From: Peltaster fructicola
Taxonomy: Eukaryota > Ascomycota > Dothideomycetes
NCBI GenBank assembly: GCA_001592805.2
Contig: CP051142.1
Location: forward strand, 3,459,332-3,523,331
Reading direction: 5' to 3'
DNA length: 64,000 bases
The notes under the pieces are model-generated. The model was not told where the DNA came from and did no database searches. It saw only the letters and a program-made list of their open reading frames with translations. Made by a program: the position numbers and the translations under genes. The first letter of the stretch is position 1. Each line of letters opens with the position of its first letter. This document shows, one piece after another, positions 1-9,839 of the stretch.

Positions 1-469
1 ACCACAACATACCCAACATTCATTGCTTCTATAGCCTGCTTCGCAAAACCATATCCGCTCTATATGCGCCGATATGCTCCGTCGCTCTTTGCCACCTGCT
101 GAGGTCAAACTCGTGCCTGGTTGTGTGATATTACTGGAGGAGATCGTAGTATGGAAGGTTATCAACACCAAGATCGAAGGGGCAATGTTAGATGTGTCGC
201 CCAACGAGTTCCATAAGCGGTCTTGAGCTCAACGACCTCGAAGCATCAGTCGCACGATCTCACATGTGTGCATCCTTCGCTTCAGGTAGGCCTGAAGGAC
301 GGGACGTGGTCTGTACTCGTGTGGTAGTTCACATATGACTGACGAGCTCATTGCCCACTCCTGTGAACTCAAGACGCAGTCCAGACGACTGTGATGTACT
401 GAGAAGCCTGATACGGTGGCGCTGACCCTACGGGGTGACACTCCGGCTGCTGAAGTCGGAATCATCATC
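1..469. other. gene-free left margin
   Basis: I see no supported gene here. The stretch lies downstream of the helicase gene and probably contains its 3' UTR. Short reading frames on the minus strand have no recognisable domain and no splice pattern. Confidence 0.5.
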
Positions 470-2416
470 TCATAGTATAGGACCTTGCATGCCGACTCGC
501 GCTCTGCTTGCTTCTTGCATCTTGGCCTGTTCAAGCTTCTGACTCTGCTTGACGCCGCGTTGAAAGCGGCCTTTGGCTCCATGCTTAAGCTTTGTAATCC
601 AATCACTCGCTTCGCCCTTGGAGACGCTTTCTGGCTTCAGCTGCTCGTCCTCTGGTCGAAACTTGTTGAGGAACTTCAACTGCCCATCGCTAGCTGGTGC
701 TCGCCGCCAGGAAGCCCATCTCATGATGTAGCTATGCGCAAAGTTGTTGGAGGCATATGTGTCTGCTGCAGCAATAGCTGACTCTCGTGTGGTAGCTTCT
801 GCCACTAGCCTGGGTGTCATGTACGGCGCCTTGGAGCCGATGAGCTTGCGTGTGATCAGGACTCGAAACTTCGAATCGATATGCTGTATCGTAAGATAGT
901 CACCGTTGTGATTGCCAAGGTAGTATCTGTTCGAGTCTGCCTCCACCCAAGCAAAGGATGAGAGTGCTCGGATTCGTCTCTCGCCAGCAGTATCCTGGAT
1001 GAAGTCAAGTACGTTGTCGTAGTCGGTGAACGATACATTCGTGGGTGGCAGCGTTGATGTCTGCTCTCGGACTTGTTTCTCCTTCACTTCTTCCATTTGC
1101 TTCTTGTCAGCACCCTCAAGCACTTCATATGGGTCGAGGCCGAAGAGCGTGGGAGCAGTTACAATGCCGTTCTGTAAAGCACCTACCATATCAATGATGT
1201 GGCAGTTCGTCTTGCTCGCATGCTTTCTGAGACCTCTTCCTATCATCTGGATAAGCAGATTGCGCGACTTTGTGGGCCTAGCAAGCAGGATGCAGTCGAT
1301 ATTGGGGATATCAGTCCCTTCCGTGAAGATGCCGCAGTTGACAAGGACTGGAAACTCGGCGTTCTTGAATGCAAGCAGTGTCTCCGAGCGAAGATCAGTC
1401 TTGGTATCTCCAGTGATCATGCGAGCATCGATACCGTGTTTGCGGAACTCAGCAGTCATATACTGAACATGAGCGATGTCCACGCAGAAGACAAGCGTTG
1501 AGTGACGCCCTTCCGCCTTTGACAGCCACGACCGGACGGTCAAGGCATTGCTTGCTTCGGTGTTGACGGCTTTGGATAGTGAGCCAGTCGTGAAGTCGCC
1601 TTTGCTCAACTTGACTTGCGAAAGATCGACGCCAGTCTGTACTGTCGTGATGATCAGGCCTGAAAGGTAGTCATCATCGATCATCTCGAGATAGTCTCTA
1701 CAGAGACGTTAGCTTATGCAAGCGAAGACTGAGAGTACTAACTTGTGATAGACAATATGGTCTATAGCACTACCTAGGCTGATGCCATCAGCTCTGGAGA
1801 AGGTTGCGCTGACGCCGACCAGTGCTACATGACCAGGTGAGGCTTCTCCCATCTTGCCATCAAGACCGAACCATGATGTGATACTGGTATAGCTTGGCGC
1901 TGTGATATGATGCGCTTCATCAACGATGATAAGCTTGAATGTAGCAGGATTGTACTTCTCGAGACGTCGCCCGATGGTGGCTACAGATGCTACAGTGATG
2001 TCTGCAGTGCCGGAAGCATTCATCTTGCCCATTTCGATCTCGAGAGTCTTGTTGGGATAGACATCGCGACAGTGTCTGGCTGCCTGTTCGACCAGCTCTC
2101 GTCGATGAGCAAGGACTAGAGTTCGAGTAGCTTCAGGAGTTGGAGAGGGAACGCGATCGATTAGATGGCTGAACACGACTGTCTTGCCGCTGCCTGTAGC
2201 GAGTGATAGACCTAGTCGACGCTCTCCACGTGAGAGATACTCTATAACCGATGCTATTGACTGTTGTTGGTAGTCTCGCAGCTCGATCTTGGGCGGAGGT
2301 GAGGTTGGCTCTGAGGACAGCGCTTGGACGGCATATTGACGTGAAGTTATAGCACTCACACGATGTGCGAGACTGGCGGTCAGGTATGTACGGCTAGTCA
2401 GCCAAGTCTGTAGCAT
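470..2416 (-). CDS. IRC3: Irc3-type mitochondrial DEAD/DEAH-box helicase
   Basis: Superfamily 2 helicase related to yeast Irc3, which acts on branched DNA in mitochondrial genome maintenance. The gene has two exons, 2416-1743 and 1697-470. The 45-bp intron (1698-1742) has donor GTTAGT, branch GCTAAC and acceptor GTAG, and joining restores the frame as HKDYLEM. About 633 aa. Seen: motif I ATGSGKT, motif II DEAH and motif III SAT in exon 1; motif V region ([19 protein letters not shown]) and motif VI ([10 protein letters not shown]) in exon 2; then a basic C-terminal extension. I chose the ATG at 2416 because it gives a Ser/Thr/Arg-rich, acid-poor leader ([15 protein letters not shown]...) typical of a mitochondrial presequence. 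The frame stays open further upstream. The family call is strong; the exact start is uncertain. Confidence 0.88.
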
Positions 2417-2693
2417 GAAGGAATGTGCGAGCAGAGTCGGGCGCAATGCGACACGAAATGTGGTGTATGTGAAGCTAGAAAGTCGATGTTCGTGGATTGG
2501 CGATGGCTTTGATCGGCACACACAATCACCAAAAGGCGTGCATACTCTACAGCAGCACACCATGTTCAGATCATACTGATCACACGATTGCATTCTCCAA
2601 GCTATCTATGATGTGGCTGCCAGGTACATAGCAGTATTCAACGACCTGAGACCGCAATATCTGCAATATAGCGGAGTCCTGCCCTGACCTGTC

Positions 2694-3851
2694 TCACGGA
2701 TAACTGATAAGATTCTGGATGTCCCATATCAGCAAACTGAGTAGGTCCACTAGGACCCAGGCGCAAAGCAGGGTAAGCACGATGTTCCATAGCATTGTCC
2801 AGTTGAGCTTGCTTTGGCGGATAATCTCGTCTCGGTTCAACCAAACCCAGAATGCAAACGCGAGCTTGATGATGAAGTATGGCGCGATAATGAACACCAT
2901 GCCTTGAATAATGAATGGCGGATGTCCAAACATCCCATAATACCAGTATTCCATTCCGACAGCTTCGTTGAAGAGCCCAGCGAGAATCATCTCGTAAGCA
3001 AACATGCGATAGCCTCGCTCTTCCTTAGGCGTGGAGTTAGTCAAGTGAACCAGCGACCATTCACTTCGGCTGATCAGGACCAGAAGCGCAGATATCGTGG
3101 ATGTTGCACAGCCCAGTATTGCCACACCGTTACGTGCTTCATAGGATCTGTATGTCCACGGGTATTGTATGTATGTGGTAAAGATGACTACGAGAGCAAT
3201 CGTTCCAGACAAGAGTAGGATGACACCAAGGATTCGGAAAAAGACCAGTGGCGTCCATGGCTGCTTGTGATGTCGTAGATCGGAGGCGTCCTGTACGTCT
3301 ACCAGCTTGATCGCCTTCTTGTCTTCCAGGGCATCAACTGAGGCGTCCTCGTCTTCGCCTTGACCCTCAGTCGCACTGGGATCGGCTATCAGATACATGC
3401 CGGCAGCACTACAGAAGTAGCGTCTCCATTCTCCTGCAATGGCCCGGAAACTGGACTCCTCAGTGCAGAGTATCAGTATGAACGTCCGGGAAAGACTGAT
3501 GACGACTTCAGCCGCCGGAAGCGTGGGCATGAGGAAGGCGAGAACAAGCCTGCATGCTGTCGCGCGCCTGGATCTTGGTGGTGCTTTGATCGTCCAGCGG
3601 AAGTGTACATAGTTCATGAGAGAGATCGCAAGACAGGCGATCGTGACGCCAAGCGGGACAAGGGATTCCTTTCTTGATGGATACATCATGATCGTGTTTA
3701 GGAGGAAAGGTATGTGAAAGGTGTCGAGAGGTACGTAGTTATACGAGAGAGGCTGAAGTATGCTTAGCTTTGGCTGTGCCGCATCCTTCGACAAGACATA
3801 GGTGTCCTGTTTCGTATGCGAGTAAGATGGGGCCATTAACAGCATCGACAT
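2694..3851 (-). CDS. multi-pass membrane protein, unknown function
   Basis: Single-exon gene of 385 aa. I do not recognise a characterised family. About seven to eight hydrophobic segments are visible: around residues 65-85, 98-130 (possibly two), 205-235, 245-262, 285-305, 318-340 and 355-378. A charged loop (residues ~155-195, rich in Asp, Glu and Lys) separates the N- and C-terminal halves. A run Glu-Tyr-Trp-Tyr-Tyr in the C-terminal half sits between helices. It lies on the same strand as the helicase, with ~280 bp between them. The ATG at 3851 has further in-frame ATGs close behind (3845, 3836), so the start may be a few codons later. It is probably an integral membrane protein of the endomembrane system or plasma membrane; its role cannot be told from sequence. 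Confidence 0.75.
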   Translation of the reverse strand: MSMLLMAPSYSHTKQDTYVLSKDAAQPKLSILQPLSYNYVPLDTFHIPFLLNTIMMYPSRKESLVPLGVTIACLAISLMNYVHFRWTIKAPPRSRRATACRLVLAFLMPTLPAAEVVISLSRTFILILCTEESSFRAIAGEWRRYFCSAAGMYLIADPSATEGQGEDEDASVDALEDKKAIKLVDVQDASDLRHHKQPWTPLVFFRILGVILLLSGTIALVVIFTTYIQYPWTYRSYEARNGVAILGCATSTISALLVLISRSEWSLVHLTNSTPKEERGYRMFAYEMILAGLFNEAVGMEYWYYGMFGHPPFIIQGMVFIIAPYFIIKLAFAFWVWLNRDEIIRQSKLNWTMLWNIVLTLLCAWVLVDLLSLLIWDIQNLISYP

Positions 3852-4485
3852 GCCCTTACTCTGCCCATCATCTTGCAGCGATGAGAGTATTGCTTTTAAA
3901 GTCTTGGGGATCTTGTGCGCCTGGCTGGCAGAGATTCTCTCTCTGTCAGCTTTTAAGCGGCGTCAATAGTCTAGCATCAAACATGCGGATCTGGCTCGAA
4001 CTCTAATTGCGTTAGCTGTCGAGGTAGGCGGCTGGTGGAAGATCTTGAGAAGTGACTGCAATAGAGGTCAATCGGCAGTAATGGTGTAATTGATGCACGA
4101 TGCTTGGAATGAAGTAGTATCCTTGCAGGTGAGCATGGAGATGTGCCAGATCGTTGAAGACTTGCCAGCGAATTAGAGTGTAGTCACTGGGGCGCAGGAC
4201 GACTGTACGACAACTCTGCTAGGTAATCGAGCTCCGCTGGGAAATGCGCTCGACAAAGGCCGATATGCTGTATGCCGACGGCTCCGCAGCGTCTTTGAGC
4301 AGACTCTGTGGTCTATCATTCGATGTGACCTCGAAGAGGCTGACGGTGATGCGAAAGAGCGTGAGCCCAGACTGGCGTTGTCATGCTTTGGCTGGCTGGC
4401 TATGCTCTTGAGGGCTGCCAATATGGCAGACGGGTTGATCGTGGTGATCTGTTGTTGTGCGATATATGCTCGAGATTTGCGCTCC
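3852..4485. other. intergenic: 3' of SPC24, 5' of membrane protein gene
   Basis: Both flanking genes run leftward, so this stretch should hold the SPC24 3' UTR and the promoter of the membrane protein gene. A minus-strand reading frame at 4173-4508 overlaps the last SPC24 exon in another frame and has no coding features. Nothing else seen. Confidence 0.5.
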
Positions 4486-5168
4486 TCACATGCTGTCCCA
4501 AATCGCACTTGCGTTCGACGATGATGCTTCGATGTCGATGATCGTCAACTCGTTTTTGTCGTGCCTTCGAACAACTGCTCGATCGAACGTGTGTGTTTCG
4601 CAGTCAACAGGCATATCGATGCCGAGCGAGCGATAGACTTGTAGTTTAAGCCTAAATGGTCAGCGAAGGTAACACATAGATTAGAAGACACTCACACTGC
4701 CTGGTCATCCTCTTTTGATCTAGCCCTCCGCCCGCCTTCGACGCCCTCGCTCTTCAGCACTTCCAGTTGTCGTCTCAACCCGATGAGCTCACTTGCAAGT
4801 CGTTCGCCCTCGACTTCGACTTCGTTGACGGCTTTCGCAATGCGGAACTTCTCGCCGTCTAGAGCTAGTATCTCGCCAGCGTGTCGACCAGTGTCCCGTC
4901 GTCCTTGTTCATACTCGTGCTGTGATCGTATTGCGTGCAATTTACGTGATAACGACTTCAGGGAGCCTTGTTCTTGCTCCAGTCGAGCAGTTCGGTTGAC
5001 TGCAAGTGCTGCTAAGCTTGAAGATAGCCGCGACAAACTCTCCTTGTCAGGTGCGATGTGGAATTGGTTTGTGGTCTCGGAAATGAGCTATGTAGTGTCA
5101 GTGGATTATTCTGCTCGCATGGATAGCCATGCGCTTACCGTGACTGGATCCTCGTCGAAAAGGACCAT
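4486..5168 (-). CDS. SPC24: kinetochore protein Spc24
   Basis: Component of the Ndc80 kinetochore complex; pairs with Spc25 and anchors the complex to the inner kinetochore. There are three exons: 5168-5139 (only 30 nt, MVLFDEDPVT), 5087-4696 and 4651-4486. Introns are 51 bp (5088-5138, GTAAGC...CATAG) and 44 bp (4652-4695, GTGAGT...TTTAG). The product is ~195 aa, the usual fungal length. Seen: the N-terminal hallmark FDEDPVT; a heptad-rich coiled coil from about residue 25 to 140 with conserved patches SLSRLSSSLAAL, GEILALDGEKFRIAKA and EVEGERL; then the short globular tail beginning LKLQVYRSLGID, as in fungal Spc24. The 10-codon first exon and the last exon are easy to miss because the longest single reading frame covers only the middle exon. 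Confidence 0.92.
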
Positions 5169-5617
5169 TTTTGGACTGTATGGCCTGATGGGTGCTAGAA
5201 AGAGATGGTTATCGATGATCCGTCGTCAACTGAGTGGATGCCGGAGGTAAGAGACCCTTGAAGCTGTTGTATAGAGATGTTTACTCCCGTCAACAAACTG
5301 TCGCTCTCCTCCATGCGCTAATAGACGCGCTAGCGTCCAATTATGACGCGCTCTGCTGTGAGCTCTTATCTCGAGGCATGTGACCGTACTCACCTCTCGC
5401 GATGTGCTTTGTTCGTTTCACCATTGCTACTTATACATTGTCTCCAGGCGCTGGTACGCTGGTGCGTGGTGCTCCGGTCAGCCAATACTCCATTGATGGT
5501 TGATCTCGTCCTGGCGACGACTCAATGACAAGCAGCACATTGATGGTCAGCTTATGAGCTTAGGTACAGTGTAGCTCTCGGCCGTCCTCGCCTTAAAGGT
5601 TCGACGACAGCGTAATC
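5169..5617. promoter_or_regulatory. shared divergent promoter region
   Basis: Intergenic stretch between SPC24 (leftward) and the 2EXR-like gene (rightward). It should hold both promoters. I see no clear TATA box or repeated operator. Confidence 0.4.
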
Positions 5618-6442
5618 ATGTCGACTGCTCCAACGAGCTTCTTCACCTTGCCCGCCGAGCTTCGCAACCAGATTTACGGTCTAGTCTGGTCTCGCAACGA
5701 CAATATACCCAGCGCTGCACCAGAACGATCGCCGCTGGCTGAAGCATTGCTTTTGGATACACATAGGAGTGGAAAGGCGAAGAGTGAACCACAATATGGA
5801 GCACACATGGCGTTGTTGCTGGTTTGCCGACAGATCCGTACAGAGGCGGACTTATTGGCACTGAGTAGGACGACCTTCCATCTGACTGGCAAGTCCGTAC
5901 TCCCAGACGCATTCCACTCGCAGATTAGTACCCTTTCGACATGTCAGATCAAATCGATTCGCAAGTTGACCTTGACTGCAAGGGTCACACATCTACGTGC
6001 GATGAACGAAGCCTGGGAAGGACTGCCATTTGGACATCCCTGCCTGCATCTCGATCGACTTGTCATTGTACCTCAGAAGCCCGATACTTCAGGATCGTGC
6101 TATGCAGAAGTAGCCGACCTTAGTCAGTGCCATACCTTGGCTTACGTCCTCGCTGAGACACTCAAGAGCTTGCGTCGGGTCACATGTGTCGAGGTACAGA
6201 ACCATGGTTGCTTCAACGGTCTTGTCTGGAGATTGCTCTATCGCTGCTTGGTGTATCGTATGTGGCGATGGGGAGGAATCGCCTGTGGCTTGAAGTTCGC
6301 AGCGTCAGATGCAGGAGACGACGATTCTGGAAAGGAGTGGTTCAAGGTTATGATTGGGGATGAGCATGAGGGACATGAGGTCGGTGCAGAAGTCTGCAGG
6401 CTAATGGGCAAGGAAGGTATGGACCCAGGGTTGTTCTCCTAG
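5618..6442 (+). CDS. 2EXR / F-box-like domain protein
   Basis: Single-exon gene of 274 aa starting MSTAPTSFFTLPAELRNQIY. The motif F-x-x-L-P-A-E-L-R-N-x-I-Y-x-L-V at residues 8-23 is the start of the 2EXR/F-box-like module that is expanded in filamentous ascomycetes. It is followed by LLLVCRQIRTEADLLALSRTTFHL (~residues 67-90), the second conserved helix-strand of that family, and later by IRKLTL and LDRLVIV strands. These proteins are thought to be substrate adaptors or structural scaffolds, but most are uncharacterised. It is convergent with FIS1, with only ~46 bp between the stop codons. No signal peptide or membrane segment. Confidence 0.8.
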   Translation: MSTAPTSFFTLPAELRNQIYGLVWSRNDNIPSAAPERSPLAEALLLDTHRSGKAKSEPQYGAHMALLLVCRQIRTEADLLALSRTTFHLTGKSVLPDAFHSQISTLSTCQIKSIRKLTLTARVTHLRAMNEAWEGLPFGHPCLHLDRLVIVPQKPDTSGSCYAEVADLSQCHTLAYVLAETLKSLRRVTCVEVQNHGCFNGLVWRLLYRCLVYRMWRWGGIACGLKFAASDAGDDDSGKEWFKVMIGDEHEGHEVGAEVCRLMGKEGMDPGLFS

Positions 6443-6488
6443 ACAGTAGCCTTGCAATACACTATTAAAGATGGTATCATATCGTAAA

Positions 6489-7050
6489 TCATCGTCGTTG
6501 ACGGGCTCCACGCATAAGTAGACCTCCAACGACTCCTGCCGCGACCGCGAGACCTCCAACGATGGCGACGCCGTACAAGCCTTCCTTTGCAACCTTGTCC
6601 TCAATCAAGCCCTTGAGACTCTGTGCCTGTAGATTACCACCTTCGATCTCGAGGAGACTATCATTGTAACGTCGTGCTTCTGCATAGTTTCCCAGCTTGT
6701 AATTGCCTAGTGCCAGATAGTATAGACATTCCCTTCGACGATCTGGGCTCGCTCTGAATATCTCGGATAAGAGGCGAACGCCATCTTGTTGTTCGCTGCG
6801 TGCGTTGGACTTGATCAGACCCCAGGCATAGTTGAACTTGGTCTGGAGCGATGGATACGGGTCTTCCTTTTCGTATTGCGATCGGAGGACTTGGAGTTCT
6901 GCTGGCTTCAGAGGACTTGAGATTGTCAGCGTAGCTTCGAGCGATGTGGAAGGTCTTACCTTTCGGCGTCAGCAGCATCTGTGACGTATTAGTTACATTG
7001 CGCGACCGATGTGATAACTTTGACTTACATGGGAGCTTCTCGCTGACCAT
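6489..7050 (-). CDS. FIS1: mitochondrial fission protein Fis1
   Basis: Tail-anchored outer-membrane adaptor that recruits the dynamin Dnm1 for mitochondrial and peroxisomal fission. Three exons: 7050-7029 (22 nt), 6978-6960 (19 nt) and 6915-6489. The introns are 50 bp (6979-7028) and 44 bp (6916-6959). Joining gives [21 protein letters not shown], which matches the conserved fungal Fis1 N terminus, and a product of 155 aa, the family's usual size. Seen: the TPR-like fold with [42 protein letters not shown] and [13 protein letters not shown]; then a glycine-rich C-terminal transmembrane anchor ([20 protein letters not shown]) followed by a basic tail (RGARQRR) that directs insertion into the mitochondrial outer membrane. 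The 22- and 19-nt exons mean simple ORF calling misses the N terminus. Confidence 0.95.
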
Positions 7051-7246
7051 GTTGATGTGGTAGATTGTCTGTGTAAATGAGGTTGTTGGTGTGAGGTCGC
7101 TGTTGTGTTGACGGAGGTGCTGCGTCACGCGCGGAGAAGACAGCTTCTGACATGAAGATGATCTTGACTTTCTACATCCACCTTCATGCCAGCATTCACC
7201 AGTGCTCGCGAAGCTCTCATGCTAAGTGCTGTATCGATTCGCATTT

Positions 7247-9296
7247 CTAGTCGCCTATGAACGCTGACATGGGCACTGTACTATACTGTTGCTCGCGTGA
7301 GCGCAGACCAGCTCGTCCTTTCGACACCTCGTCGAGATCTATCTCAAGCATTTCCTCCTGTGGTATCCTATCCGACACATAGCCTCGCGCGCCACTCATT
7401 GGAGTCATACACATCAGCTTGAAGCTTGGTGATCCTCTGAGCGTATCGATCGTGGTCAGAAGCTCTTCCAACGACTCGTCTTCTTCCGACTGTTCGAGTA
7501 TGAAGAAGTCGTCAATGAAGACAAAGACTGTGTGCAGAGTGATCGACAGTATCAGGTGCTCAAACAACTGGCTCAGATATGCCAAATTGCGCTCTCGTGC
7601 TAGTTGCTCCTGGAACTCTCTATGGTAGCCACTGGCAACACTCCACGTCGATAGGTCCAGTGGATAGATCTGAAGCAATTGCTCGATCAGACTGGCGAGC
7701 AGGTTGGACACCATATCGAAGCTTGTTGAGTATCTGTGCTGGCCGCAGAAGTATGTCAGCACAACGGCATAATCTTGTTGATCGACAACTCTCGAAAGAC
7801 CTGCGACGACAAAACTGCCCGGTGAGGAGTTACCTCGCACAGCAGCTGCTCCAGTCGGGTTTATGAAGAGGATTGAATCTTCTGAGGAGAGCCATCTCAA
7901 CAGAGCCGGCGATTCAGTCAGTGCATCCGACATCTTCTGGCCAAGTTCAGCAGATCCTCCTCGCTGTGCGTAGAATTCTACATCGTCATCGGTACTTTCG
8001 ACTGCAAGCCATTGCAGTATGAAGGCAGCATTCACTGGCTGTGGTAGCATGGACATGACAGTCAGTGTGTGGTTGTACTGCTCCAGCGAGAGGTTACGCA
8101 TTTCTAGCTCCAGATTCTGTTGACGGAGCAATTCGTTCTCTTGCCGGGTCATGGCGAAGTTCTTCGTCTGCCACTCTCTATTCTGGACACTGTCATCAAG
8201 GAGAGCTTGCAGCTTCGAAGAGAACACCTGCTCGAGCTTGCTAATGTTTTCAAGTATGGCGTCAGTCGATCTGGCTGTCGACTTGTTCAGGTGGACGATG
8301 GTAGCTTTGAGGTCGTCGTTGCTCTGCGCGTAAAGGTTGAGCTGCTGCATCACAGTAGCGTCTGTCTTCGACGCAACGACAAGCTTCTTGACGATGTCCT
8401 TCAACAATTCGTTGTTCTCGACCTGCAGGGCTTGATCACAGCGTGTGGCAGTTTGCTCTAGCCTCTTCATAGCATCGTCGATTGCACTTCTGTGAGGCGA
8501 GACCTTGTCGAACGCCTGGCTCTTGGTACGAAACCCTGTGCTTGTCAATCAAAGCCACGTCTGTGCTGGACTATCTCACATAAGCTTGTTAGCCATTCGG
8601 TCATAACCTCGATGGCGGCAAGAAGAGCCATATACAGGCTGTCTACTCTCTCGTCGAGCTCTGCGTCGTTCGGATAATAGCTCATGAACGTCTCAGCATC
8701 TTGCAAGAACGCTGGAGCGTCTCCGAGGATCTCTCTCAGGACGGATTCCTGTTCAGCCTTACGTTTACAAGCTATCAGAAGGACTTTGACACTGCGTTGG
8801 TCAGGCCGAGCTGGGTGGTGCGGAGAAGTGGTCCATACCTACCACACACGATTGAGGTATACTCACCGCATGGCAGTAGTTCCGTCAACGGCTCTAATGC
8901 TGGGCTCATGTTGCCTAGCATCACATCTGCTCGACGAAAGATTCCTCGAAAACCTTTACGCTTCTGGTCGTATTGCTCCTGGGCTATTGTACTGGCTGCC
9001 AGTACAGATTTCCATCCACCTTTGTCCTTCCTAACGTCGATGGATCTGATGGTCTGATCACCCTGGTCAAGCTGCCATTTCCTCATGGCGACGAGGAAGC
9101 GTTCCTCAACTTTCTTGGCATTCTTGTGTCTTCCATGATGAGCTGACGTTCAGCTTATGGTTGGAGCTCACCTTTCGCCTCTAGGTCGAGAGACAACAGT
9201 AACGTCGCTCTCGCCGTTCGGCAATATCTGATCACCATGCTTGATGATATACGAGGACGACTCGATGGTTGGACTCCACAACGGTTGTGATGCCAT
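7247..9296 (-). CDS. STAND-like protein (DUF7708-type N terminus, coiled coil, NACHT-like C terminus without P-loop)
   Basis: Four exons fit: 9296-9172, 9129-8839, 8791-8580 and 8535-7247. The introns are 42-47 bp, phases hold, and the product is ~638 aa. Residues ~45-190 resemble the helical DUF7708 region that precedes NACHT domains in fungal NLR-like proteins (ends LPCGEYTSIVCG then a VLLIA helix). Residues ~245-370 are a heptad-rich coiled coil (ENNELLKDIV..., QENELLRQQNLELE). The C-terminal part has VLTYFCGQH and a Walker-B-like VFVFIDDF, but the expected Walker A position (INPTGAAAVRGN) has no GKS/GKT. From memory, some relatives also carry a non-canonical loop here, so this may be the family form rather than decay. 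It is divergent from an AAA+ gene. The start at 9296 is a guess; further 5' exons are possible. Confidence 0.6.
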
Positions 9297-9344
9297 CAGC
9301 AGACCTGTGTCGAAGGACAAGACTACCTCAGGGTCTATGTCAGG

Positions 9345-9764
9345 CTATGAACAATGCAATTGTTGTGATAGCCTTATCAGGGCCGCTAGACTTGTGCCAG
9401 GATCAGCAGTCCGTGATCGATCGGCGGAGGGGCAAGGCTGTGAAGCCATGAATCCTTCGGCTTTTGAGAAGCCACGCACTGAGCAGCATACGACTCGTAC
9501 CGCCTGCAGCCTGACGAGTGCTGTCGAATCTTGTTGATCTACTGCAAACCATGCTTTCCTGAGATTGATCAAGGCGAGATGTCGTTCGCGTTCTGGACGC
9601 TCATTGGCATATGCCTCATCTGTGCATAAGGTACAGTTGAGATGTCCAGTTTCAGGCCACCAGTGATATCTAATCCAGTTTGGTTGACTTACGCATCCAG
9701 ACGCATGGACGGCACACCACTGAACTCTGCTATAATGGCAACAAAAGGCTGGTGCATTGATGTT
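9345..9764 (-). CDS. cysteine/tryptophan-rich open frame, probable missed exon or small gene
   Basis: A 140-codon frame, open from just after a TAA (9765-9767) to a stop at 9345, with no ATG near its upstream end. It carries FCCHYSRVQWC, then GCVSQPNWIRYHWWPETGH, LNCTLC and a helical stretch ERERHLALINLRKAWFAVD. The paired Cys/His and WWP spacing looks like a small metal- or disulfide-stabilised domain, not random sequence. A possible acceptor (CACCAG before TTTTGT) and a possible donor (GTACGA after LVRLQA, joining in phase to CCTGAC near 9342) would allow it to be an upstream exon of the STAND-like gene. No upstream start exon was found. It lies between two divergent genes. Confidence 0.35.
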   Translation of the reverse strand, partial: NINAPAFCCHYSRVQWCAVHASGCVSQPNWIRYHWWPETGHLNCTLCTDEAYANERPERERHLALINLRKAWFAVDQQDSTALVRLQAVRVVCCSVRGFSKAEGFMASQPCPSADRSRTADPGTSLAALIRLSQQLHCS

Positions 9765-9839
9765 TTAGCGAGAAGCTCGCCTTTCTTCAAGTCTCTCCTC
9801 TCACCAGATCTTCTGTCCTACAGATAAGACGGCACTCAA

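Noticed and set aside
4173-4508. 111-codon minus-strand frame
   Set aside because: It overlaps the last SPC24 exon in another frame; the spliced SPC24 model explains the region.
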